This document shows positions 1 through 7,113 of a stretch of 9,056 nucleotides of DNA, piece after piece (positions within the stretch are counted from its first letter, which is position 1; every line of letters starts with the position of its first letter). A program made the position numbers and the translations under genes. The DNA comes from Methanobacteriota archaeon (GTDB lineage: Archaea > Thermoplasmatota > Thermoplasmata > RBG-16-68-12), in NCBI GenBank assembly GCA_005878995.1, contig VBME01000139.1, forward strand, positions 1-9,056, in the 5' to 3' direction. The notes under the pieces were generated by a model that saw only the letters and a list, made by a program, of their open reading frames with translations, was not told where the DNA came from and ran no database searches.

Positions 1-3000
1 ACGAAGGCCTCCCGGCCCGCGGTGCTCGCGGTGATGACGACCAATCCCGGATTCGATGGCGCGGTGAAGACGCCTTGCTGGTTGATCGAGCCAGCGGTGG
101 TCTTCCAAGCGACCGTGGCCCCCGTCACCGCGTTGCCGAATTGGTCCGTCACGATGGCGCCGAAGTCCAGGGTCCCTCCCACGGCCACGGTCGTCGCCGG
201 CGCGTCGATCGCGATTCCGACCGGCGGGCCCGCAACGAGCGTCACGGTGATCGTGCGAGAGACCGTGCCGAGCGTGGCGGTGAGCTGCACCGACGCCGGG
301 GTCGTCGTGATGGGGGCGTGGTACAGGATGGTACGGCCGTCCGGGGTGAGCAGCAAGATGCTGCCCGTACCCGTCGTCGTCCACCGCACCTCGCCATCGG
401 GGTTTGCGTTGCCGTACGCATCCCGGACCGTTGCGGCGATCACCGACTGGGAGTCGACCGACAGACTGGTGGACGTGAGCGCGATGTCCAGCGTAGCCGG
501 GGCCGCCGGGACGATGGTGACCTGTTGTCTGCCCGTCCTCCCGCTCGAGTGGGTGGCGGTCACGAAGCCGACTCCCACCGTCGTCGACGCGGTGAACACC
601 CCGCTGGACGTAATCGTCCCGATGCCGCCCGTCACACCCCAGGTGAGCCCTGCACCTGTGATCGCGTTGCCGAACCGGTCCGTCGCGGTCGCTACGAACG
701 TTCGCTGGGAGCCCGCCGGAAGGCTGACGGCGCCTTCGAAACGGTTTCCGCCGTCAAGCATGGCGACATCAATCCGATCGAGCGGCCCGGGCACCACATT
801 CACGGTCGCGGTGCCCACGTGTCCATTCGAGGTCACCTGCAACGTCTCGGTGCCCGCGATGATGTCCGCGACATAGAGCGCGGTGTCGCCGGAGACTTGG
901 ACGATCGAGCCGAGCCCCGCCTCCGCGAGCCAGGTCGAGGCCTTCACCCGGATCGGGTTGTCGAACGCGTCGAGCGCGTGCGCCTTGAAGAGAGCGGCTT
1001 TGCCGACCTCGACACTCGCTCCGTCGGGCGACACGATCACCGTGCGGACTTCCCCGGCCCCCACGCCGCCAAAGGCGTACATGGCGCCCGAGTAGTCCTC
1101 GAGCCAGACCCAGCCCCGCTGAATCGCGGGCGAGGACGTCGACGCGAAGGCGACCAGCGGATCCGTGTCGACGATGGCGCCCGTGGATGCGTTCAAGGTC
1201 CGGAACTTGCCGTCCCAGGCGGTTCCGTACATGTACCCGTTCGCGAGCGCCACGGAGCTTCCCACGGGCCCTCCGATGGAGGTCCGCCAGCGGACCGCAC
1301 CCGTTCCCAGGTCCAGGGAGACATACTCCGACCCGAAGTCCCCGAAGTAGATCGCCGATCCGTCCGTGGCCGGCGTCGAGACGTCGATCAGGGGGGTGAA
1401 GCCGCCCCTGGACCAGATCGTGCGGCCCGTATTCGCATCGAGGGCGTACATCGTCCCGGAATAGGTGCCGACGAAGACGATGCCCTGCGCGACCAGCGGA
1501 ACGGACGTGATCGTGTTGTCGAGCTGAACGGACCACACGACGCTTCCCGACTGCTCGTCGAGCGCGTACATCGAGCCCCCCGTCGTCCCTTGGTACACGT
1601 TTCCGCCGCTGACGGCGGCACCGCCGAAGGGCTCTCCGCTCGCGTTGAACTCCCACAGCAACTGGCCACTCAACGAATCGAGGGCGAACACCTGTCCGTT
1701 GTTGAAGTCCTTCCACGCCGAACCGATCACGTGGCCGCCCGCGTACGCCATCGCGACCCGCGCGTTGACGTTCAGGCCGTTGTCGTCCGGGCCCACCTTC
1801 CAGATGATGGATCCGTCCGCGCCGTTGAGGGCGAAGACGTAACCACACGTCCCGAAGAAGGGCGGGTTGTTCGGGCATGACCCGATGACGCCTCCGTTCG
1901 TGCCGTAGAACGTCGCGTAGACGACATTATCGTTCGGGTCGGCGGGGTTTCGCAGGTCAACCGTGACCGTGCCGGTGTAGTAGAACGAGTCGCCGAACGC
2001 CTGCTCCCAGATGACATCGCCCGTGAACGGATCGTAGGCCCGGAGGTATCCATCGAGGGTCGTGCTGTACACGATGTTGTCCGCGACCACGGGTGCGGTC
2101 CACAAGTGGAGCTGATGCCCCCCGGTTCGCCACAATTCGTTCATCGGAGGCACGTGGGTGCTCGGCGACAGCCCGGCGCGCTTCGCGTTGTTGTGGAACG
2201 TCGGCCATTGTACGTTCGGCGGCGCGACGATCTCGATCACGATCAGGCCCGTGCCGGATGCGGAGGTGTTCAGGGAGGACGTGCCGGTGACCGCGGTCCG
2301 CTGGACCGTGTCTTCGAGCGCGTTCGCCGGGACGACCACCGACACCACAATCGAGACACTCTGGAGGCCGGGCACGAGCCCGACGTCCGGGGTCCCGTCG
2401 TGGTCGGTGTCGGCAAGCGGCGTGACGCCGTCCGCCTTGTAGAGACGGACCGTCCAACTTTGGTCCGAGACCGCGGTCACGTCGATCGTGTCCGCGAATC
2501 CGCCGGTGTTCCGAACGCTCATCGTCGCGTTGACCGTCTCGCCCGGATGCGGCGTGAAGTAACTGCGTGGCCCGACCGAAACGCCGGGTGGCGGCACGGT
2601 CGTCGTGAGCGCGGACGTCTTGAACCGCGTCGCGTCGTTGTTCGACGTGAACCGCACGATCGAGGTGTCCGCGTCTCCGGGGTTCACCGAGCCTGGCACC
2701 GCGACCCGGACGACGACGTCCGTCGACGCATTGCTGGCCAGACTGCCGGTGTCCGGGATGCCGTTGTTGTTCGTGTCCGGCAGCGGCGTGACGCCGTCTG
2801 CCTTGAACAGGGATACGGCCCACCCGTGGACGCCGAGCGTGACGGTGGCATCGAAGACGTCGGGTCCGGAGATCCCGATGTTCTTCACGTTGACGGTGTA
2901 GTCAACGTTCGAGTTCGGGACCGCATCTTGGGCAGCGTGGGACGGCGAGACAAGGAGCCCGACGGGCAGCTGCCCGAAGAAGCCGTGGATGTTCCCTCCG

Positions 3001-6000
3001 TAGTCCTCCACCCAGATCCAGCCGTCCGAGACGGCGGGGAAAGAGGTCGAGCCGATACTCGACGTCAGCGAGTCCGTGTCGACGATCGAGCCGTCGACCG
3101 TGTCGAACGTGTACAGCGGGCAATACCAGCACGTGCCATACAGGAAGCCGTTCGCGAGGGCGGGGGACGTGGCCACCGGCCCGGAGACGGACGACCTCCA
3201 GATGAGCGTGCCGTCGGCGGCGTCGAGGGCGACGTATTCCGAGTTGAAGTCGCCGAAGTAGATCGCGGTCCCGTCGTACGCCGGGGTGGAGACGTCGATC
3301 AGGTTGAATCCGCCCGTCGACCAGACCGTCGCGCCGGTGAAGGCGTCGAGCGCGTACATCGTGCCCGAGTACGTTCCCTCGTAGATCAGGCCGTTCGCGT
3401 AGAGCGGGGACGAGGTCGTCGTGCCATCGAGCGTCGCGGACCAGACGAGGGAGCCGCTGAACTCGTCGAGGGCGAAGACGGTGCCTCCGATCGAGGCCAT
3501 GTAGACGACGCCCGCGTTGACCGAGGGCCCGCCGAACGGCAGGTCGCCGGTCTGGTACGTCCACACAACGGAGCCGTCAGTCGCGTTCACCGCGTAGATC
3601 TGGCCTCCCCAGGAGCTCCCGAAGACGAGGCCGTCCGAGTAGCCCATCATGATCCGCGCGTTGAAGTCGAGCCCGCTCTCCGAGCCGTCGACCCAGATGG
3701 TATCGCCCGTGTACTCGTTGAGCGCGTACAAGTGCCCGCCCGCGCTGCCGTAGAACGGCGCATACAGCACGCCGTCGTGGCCGACCATCGTGGGCGTGTA
3801 GTAGTACTGGTCGCCCAGATGGCGGCTCCACAGGATCTCCCCCGTGAACGGATCGCGCGCCCGCAGCGTGCCATCGAGAGGTGCGGAGAACAGGATGCCG
3901 TCCGAGAGGACCGGGCCGTTCCAGAGCTGCAGGAGGAACGGGCCGTCCTTCCAGACTAGGTCGATGGGCGGCTGGAAGTTGCTCGGCGACTTCCCCTGCC
4001 TGGGTACGTTGTTGTGGAACGTCGGCCATTCGACGCTCGGCGGCGCAGTCGGCGGTTTCTCCGGCGTCACGAAGGTGTAGTAGTTGCCGCCGTTGTTGTC
4101 GAGGGCCGTGTTGCCCGCCTCATCCGTCGATTGCACGGCGTAATAGTACGTCGTGTTATCGGTGAGGCTCGAGAGCGTGATCGAGTGGTCCGTCACCATG
4201 CGCGACGAGGAGACCTGGTTCCCGGGCGGACTTGTTGCGCCCCACCACAGGACCGAATCGGACAGCTCGTCCGTCGTCCAGACGATGGTCGCGCGGTTGA
4301 AGCGTAGATCGATCGCGGCGATGCCCGAGATGACCGGTGGCGAGTCGTCGACGAGGGCCGTGTCGGTCGTCGGGCCGTGTCCGCCCGCACCGTCGTCGTT
4401 GTCGTAGTACGACGCGGTGATCGTGTCGCCGTTCTGGACTTGCAGGACGCCATCACCCGGGTTCGCCGCGCCAAGCTGGAGTTGGATCGAGCCGTCGAAC
4501 ACCGACGTCGCGTTGCCCGTCTCCGTCAGCGTGACGACCTCTGGAGTGGACTCGGTGCTCGAGCTCATGTTCACATCGACGGTGTCCGAAGCGTTCGGAT
4601 CCGTGTTCAGGCCCGTATCGATGACCTTGATGTTCACGGCCGCCGAGGACTGGTAGCTGTTGTGGTCCATCTGGATGACGGGGGCGTGGACCGTCAGGTC
4701 CAAGTCGTTCACGAGGCACGGGTTGCAGCCCGCGGTTCCTGGATAGTCCGACCACACGAGGGTGATCTCGACCGACTGGGACGCATCCCCGATCGCGAGG
4801 GTGTAGTTCGTGACGGCGCCCGTGTTCAGACCGTTGCGGTTGTCGTCCAGGAGGAGGCCGCGCGCGTCCCCTTGGAACGCGAGGGCGTCATCGAGGGTGA
4901 GCCGGCCGAAGCCCTGGTTGTCGTTCGGATAGTAGGACTCGCCAAACTTGTACGCCCCGGTGCCGGTCATCTCGCGCGCGCTGTTGATCGCCGTCGCCTT
5001 GATGAGCGCGGCCGTAGGCGTGAATCCATTACCGGGGACCGGCGCGCCGGTCGGGTACCAGCCGTCCATGTAGTATTGGCGGACGAGCGCCATGCTGCCC
5101 GCGATCGTCGGCGTCGCCATGCTCGTGCCGCTCAGCTGCCAGTACTGTGTGCCGTCCCCGTTGGGATCCAATCCCTGCGCGGACCACACCGAGACGCCGG
5201 GCGCGGGGATGTCGGGCTTGATGCGCCCGTCCTGGGTCGGGCCGCGGCTGCTGAAGTCCGCCATGTTCTCGAGGCCGAGGCCGTTGGCCGTCGCGCCGGC
5301 GGTGATGACGTTCTTCGCGGTCCCGAAGAGGTTCATCGACCGGAGGCCTCCCATTCCCGCATTCGCCGCCGCGAAGACGACGAGGAAGTCCTGGTTATTC
5401 CAGATGAAGTTGTCCGTGTCCGCGGCTTCCTGGATATAGTCGGCCACGAAGTCCACGGAACCCCAGCTGTCGGAGTGGATGAACGAGTTGCGATCGACCG
5501 CACGCTGCCAGACGTTTGTGATGGAGTCGAAATAGACGAAGTTGCCGTCGTTGGACATGTCCGTCATCTGGATCCAGGCGTCGAAGGCTTGGCCGTCGTG
5601 CGGTCCCGTCGTGCCGTTCGAGCCGGTCGCGTCCCCGTTGTAGACGTGCCATGTGCCGTCGTCGCCCGCGACGCTCCCCGAGGTGTGCGTTCCGTGGTTG
5701 ATGCCGTTGTCCGTGTCGTCGCAGTTCCCGCTGCACGCGGGATAGTAATCGGTCAGCTTGCGCGCATTCGGACCCGGCGTCGTGTTACCCGGATCCCAGA
5801 AATCGGGGTGCTTGTAGTCAATCCCGGTGTCGCCCAACGTGACCGTCTGACCGGTCCCGTGGATTCCGTGGTCGTGGACCGGGGTGGCGAACGTGTTCGT
5901 GTCGCCGCTCTGCACGACCCAGCGTGCGAGGTCGTTGAAGGGGTACGGCTGGACGAACCGGTCGACGTACAACACGCCGGGCACGCGCGCGAGGAATGGA

Positions 6001-6866
6001 AGCGCGCCCTTGTCGACCTCGACGCGGACGCCGCCGGAGTTGCCCCAGGAGTAGGTGATCTGGGTGCCGCCGAGGATCGAGGCCACGCGCACGATCTCCG
6101 GCACGCGGGACGTCTCGAAGGCGGTGATCTCGAGGGAAATGCGCGATCCGGCGCCCGACGGCGCGGCGGCGGCACCGCCGAACGAGGTCTGCGGACCCAT
6201 CGTCGATCCGGATGCGGACGTGTCGAACTTCGGGGAGAAGCTGGAAGCGGACGTCGCGGCGCCGCCGGAGGAGCTGACGCTCTTTGCGGGAATGCCGCCG
6301 CCGATCGTGGTCACGGCGCCGCCGTTCAGGGAGTCGCCGCTGCGGTCGCGCTCCATCGCGCGCTCCGTGATCAGGGCGTATTCATCGGAGAGGCGGGGAC
6401 TCAGCTTGTAGGCGGGCTGGAAGACGCCGCTCCACCGAACGACGGGGAGGGCGGCCGCGCGGTCGATCGCGGGTCCATCGGCGCGGACGACGAAGGCGTT
6501 GTAAGCGAGGTACTGCAAGATCGTCACACCGGTCGCCGCGAGCATCGATTTCATCGCGGGCGTGACCGGTCCGTTGAATTGAACGATGTAGTAGAACTGT
6601 TGGTCCCGAGGGACCGTGTCGAACCGGAGGGAAGCGGGAATCGACGGAGTCTGTGCGAGCGGATCGAACTGGAAATTATTGATCGTGACGAACTTCATAT
6701 AGTCAGGAACCGCACGCGGCAGGATCGACGGCGGCGCGGCCCTCGCCGGCGTTCCCAGGATCAGGAACGCCGAGAAGACCATCACGAGCACCAGCGCGAT
6801 TGCGATGATGCGATTCCACATGCGGCGAGACACGGCGTTCGCTGATACTTGCGATTGAGAACTCAC
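1..6866 (-). CDS. Giant secreted subtilisin-like (S8) protease with two PQQ-like beta-propellers; 3' end outside window
   Basis: Predicted exported serine protease that hydrolyses extracellular proteins. I read the frame from GTG at 6866 to base 1 without a stop (2,288 codons). Residues 17-46 form a signal peptide (hydrophobic IIAIALVLVMVF core, then TPARA). About 50-310 is a propeptide-like region split by a Ser/Gly/Ala linker. The catalytic domain (about 330-662) has Asp346 (GDTGID), His391 (NHGTHTSG), Asn502 (AAANAG) and Ser582 (GTSMATP). A KP-43-like beta-barrel with LVNDLDL follows (to about 735), then a beta domain (735-835), an FN3-like domain (839-940), propeller 1 (945-1295), two NEW3-like domains (1300-1547), propeller 2 (1552-1935) and Big-like domains (1937 onward). 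Only eight cysteines are present, in four close pairs. ATG at 6821 is an alternative start that keeps the signal peptide; the nearest upstream in-frame stop is near 6956. No convincing ribosome site is visible. Active protease and secretion are inferred with high confidence; substrate and anchor are unknown. Confidence 0.95.
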   Translation of the reverse strand, partial: MSSQSQVSANAVSRRMWNRIIAIALVLVMVFSAFLILGTPARAAPPSILPRAVPDYMKFVTINNFQFDPLAQTPSIPASLRFDTVPRDQQFYYIVQFNGPVTPAMKSMLAATGVTILQYLAYNAFVVRADGPAIDRAAALPVVRWSGVFQPAYKLSPRLSDEYALITERAMERDRSGDSLNGGAVTTIGGGIPAKSVSSSGGAATSASSFSPKFDTSASGSTMGPQTSFGGAAAAPSGAGSRISLEITAFETSRVPEIVRVASILGGTQITYSWGNSGGVRVEVDKGALPFLARVPGVLYVDRFVQPYPFNDLARWVVQSGDTNTFATPVHDHGIHGTGQTVTLGDTGIDYKHPDFWDPGNTTPGPNARKLTDYYPACSGNCDDTDNGINHGTHTSGSVAGDDGTWHVYNGDATGSNGTTGPHDGQAFDAWIQMTDMSNDGNFVYFDSITNVWQRAVDRNSFIHSDSWGSVDFVADYIQEAADTDNFIWNNQDFLVVFAAANAGMGGLRSMNLFGTAKNVITAGATANGLGLENMADFSSRGPTQDGRIKPDIPAPGVSVWSAQGLDPNGDGTQYWQLSGTSMATPTIAGSMALVRQYYMDGWYPTGAPVPGNGFTPTAALIKATAINSAREMTGTGAYKFGESYYPNDNQGFGRLTLDDALAFQGDARGLLLDDNRNGLNTGAVTNYTLAIGDASQSVEITLVWSDYPGTAGCNPCLVNDLDLTVHAPVIQMDHNSYQSSAAVNIKVIDTGLNTDPNASDTVDVNMSSSTESTPEVVTLTETGNATSVFDGSIQLQLGAANPGDGVLQVQNGDTITASYYDNDDGAGGHGPTTDTALVDDSPPVISGIAAIDLRFNRATIVWTTDELSDSVLWWGATSPPGNQVSSSRMVTDHSITLSSLTDNTTYYYAVQSTDEAGNTALDNNGGNYYTFVTPEKPPTAPPSVEWPTFHNNVPRQGKSPSNFQPPIDLVWKDGPFLLQLWNGPVLSDGILFSAPLDGTLRARDPFTGEILWSRHLGDQYYYTPTMVGHDGVLYAPFYGSAGGHLYALNEYTGDTIWVDGSESGLDFNARIMMGYSDGLVFGSSWGGQIYAVNATDGSVVWTYQTGDLPFGGPSVNAGVVYMASIGGTVFALDEFSGSLVWSATLDGTTTSSPLYANGLIYEGTYSGTMYALDAFTGATVWSTGGFNLIDVSTPAYDGTAIYFGDFNSEYVALDAADGTLIWRSSVSGPVATSPALANGFLYGTCWYCPLYTFDTVDGSIVDTDSLTSSIGSTSFPAVSDGWIWVEDYGGNIHGFFGQLPVGLLVSPSHAAQDAVPNSNVDYTVNVKNIGISGPDVFDATVTLGVHGWAVSLFKADGVTPLPDTNNNGIPDTGSLASNASTDVVVRVAVPGSVNPGDADTSIVRFTSNNDATRFKTSALTTTVPPPGVSVGPRSYFTPHPGETVNATMSVRNTGGFADTIDVTAVSDQSWTVRLYKADGVTPLADTDHDGTPDVGLVPGLQSVSIVVSVVVPANALEDTVQRTAVTGTSSLNTSASGTGLIVIEIVAPPNVQWPTFHNNAKRAGLSPSTHVPPMNELWRTGGHQLHLWTAPVVADNIVYSTTLDGYLRAYDPFTGDVIWEQAFGDSFYYTGTVTVDLRNPADPNDNVVYATFYGTNGGVIGSCPNNPPFFGTCGYVFALNGADGSIIWKVGPDDNGLNVNARVAMAYAGGHVIGSAWKDFNNGQVFALDSLSGQLLWEFNASGEPFGGAAVSGGNVYQGTTGGSMYALDEQSGSVVWSVQLDNTITSVPLVAQGIVFVGTYSGTMYALDANTGRTIWSRGGFTPLIDVSTPATDGSAIYFGDFGSEYVSLDLGTGAVRWRTSIGGPVGSSVALANGYMYGTAWDGKFRTLNASTGAIVDTDPLVAFASTSSPAIQRGWVWLEDYSGAMYAFGGVGAGEVRTVIVSPDGASVEVGKAALFKAHALDAFDNPIRVKASTWLAEAGLGSIVQVSGDTALYVADIIAGTETLQVTSNGHVGTATVNVVPGPLDRIDVAMLDGGNRFEGAVSLPAGSQRTFVATATDRFGNAITGAGLTWGVTGGIGTITSSGVFTASTTVGVGFVTATHSSGRTGRQQVTIVPAAPATLDIALTSTSLSVDSQSVIAATVRDAYGNANPDGEVRWTTTGTGSILLLTPDGRTILYHAPITTTPASVQLTATLGTVSRTITVTLVAGPPVGIAIDAPATTVAVGGTLDFGAIVTDQFGNAVTGATVAWKTTAGSINQQGVFTAPSNPGLVVITASTAGREAF
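3..1058 (-). repeat. Array of at least four Ig/Big-like domains (protease residues 1937-2288)
   Basis: Four successive units of about 90 residues start near residues 1937, 2029, 2124 and 2216. They share the pattern of a hydrophobic strand, G/S-rich turn, then (D/T)xFGNxxxxxxxxW: DAFDNPI, DRFGNAITGAGLTW, DAYGNANPDGEVRW, DQFGNAVTGATVAW. This is the bacterial Ig-like (Big_1, invasin/filamin) signature. Such arrays usually form an extracellular stalk. The last unit is cut by the window edge, so the total number and the C-terminal anchor are unknown. Confidence 0.75.
1062..2213 (-). repeat. PQQ-like beta-propeller, copy 2 (protease residues 1552-1935)
   Basis: It opens with VQWPTFHNN, exactly 607 residues after the matching opening of copy 1. 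Blades match copy 1 one for one: RAYDPFTGDVIW, FALNGADGSIIW, FALDSLSGQLLW, YALDEQSGSVVW, YALDANTGRTIW, VSLDLGTGAVRW, RTLNASTGAIVD and MYAFGG. Copy 2 carries about 29 extra residues between the first two blades, including the Cys1664-Cys1674 pair. It is a paralogue made by internal duplication. The function is probably binding or structural (inference). Confidence 0.88.
2226..2969 (-). repeat. Tandem NEW3-like beta domains with calcium-type loops (protease residues 1300-1547)
   Basis: Two adjacent domains of roughly 122 residues link the two propellers. Both contain the sequence pattern LxKADGVTPLxDTxxxGxPDxG. The Asp-rich loops start at Asp1364 (DTNNNGIPDTG) and Asp1486 (DTDHDGTPDVG), a spacing of 122 residues. 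The second resembles the thrombospondin type-3 or EF-like DxDxDG calcium loop. The surrounding strands (VNVKNIGISGPDVFDATV; MSVRNTGGFADTIDVTAV) resemble the NEW3/alpha-galactosidase-associated domain family. Calcium binding and a rigid-spacer role are inferred. Confidence 0.7.
2982..4034 (-). repeat. PQQ-like beta-propeller, copy 1 (protease residues 945-1295)
   Basis: This protein-level repeat inside the protease opens with VEWPTFHNN and contains about eight blade motifs of the type (Y/F)ALDxxTGxxxW. Seen in order: RARDPFTGEILW, YALNEYTGDTIW, YAVNATDGSVVW, FALDEFSGSLVW, YALDAFTGATVW, VALDAADGTLIW, then the degenerate YTFDTVDGSIVD and IHGFFG. This is the BamB/PQQ-like fold signature. In such secreted fusions it normally serves as a structural or binding propeller and not as a quinone enzyme. 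It is paralogous to the propeller at 1062-2213. Confidence 0.88.
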
Positions 6867-7113
6867 GTATACCCCTTCCCCGTCAACGGTACTAACTCCC
6901 TCCCGGCGAATCCAGCGAACCGCCAGATGCACCGGCCCCAGGTGCGGAAGGGATTAGCGTTACAGGAGATAAGGATAACGGAGACGTTCGGTCCGCTCCG
7001 CCGCGCGCCGCTGTCGTGGCCGGTGACCGGATATCGTACGCATCTCCGCGCGTCGGCGCACCAATTCCTGCACGGAATTCCCGCGATCCGGCTGAGGCTT
7101 TCGCGCCTTCCGC
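6867..7113. other. Intergenic region between ygfZ-like gene and protease gene
   Basis: This 247-base non-coding gap separates two same-strand genes, so the protease probably has its own promoter. The only AT-rich island that could serve as a minus-strand TATA-type element is around 6964-6982 (reads TTATCCTTATCTCC on the minus strand). It lies roughly 100 bases upstream of the chosen GTG. A G-rich stretch (GGGGAAGGGG on the minus strand) sits just before the GTG but is a poor Shine-Dalgarno match. A short inverted repeat lies at 7063-7079. No T-rich terminator was seen after the ygfZ stop. Confidence 0.4.
7063..7079. repeat. Short inverted repeat AATTCC-N5-GGAATT
   Basis: A perfect 6-base inverted repeat with a 5-base centre (TGCAC) lies about 35 bases past the ygfZ stop and about 200 bases upstream of the protease start. 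It could be an operator half-site pair or a weak hairpin. It is short enough to occur by chance. Confidence 0.4.

Noticed and set aside
769..3564. Other minus-strand frames inside the protease (769-1878, 1957-2823, 2902-3564)
   Set aside because: They are out of frame with the protease, Arg-rich and show no domain. The protease frame is intact through all of them, so no frameshift needs to be invoked.
1062..4034. PQQ-dependent dehydrogenase activity for the propellers
   Set aside because: The blade motifs match PQQ-like repeats, but I see no quinoprotein active-site features such as the adjacent-cysteine disulfide. The fusion to a secreted protease favours a binding or structural role.
75..6845. 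Several very long plus-strand open frames (75-1880, 2106-3959, 4377-6845)
   Set aside because: They are antisense to a continuous minus-strand frame with recognisable domains. Their translations are Arg/Val/Asp-rich without motifs, as expected from reading GC-rich codons backwards.
7020..7030. CCGGTGACCGG palindrome
   Set aside because: It is only five base pairs of GC-rich symmetry, common by chance here, and lies within a region without other signal.
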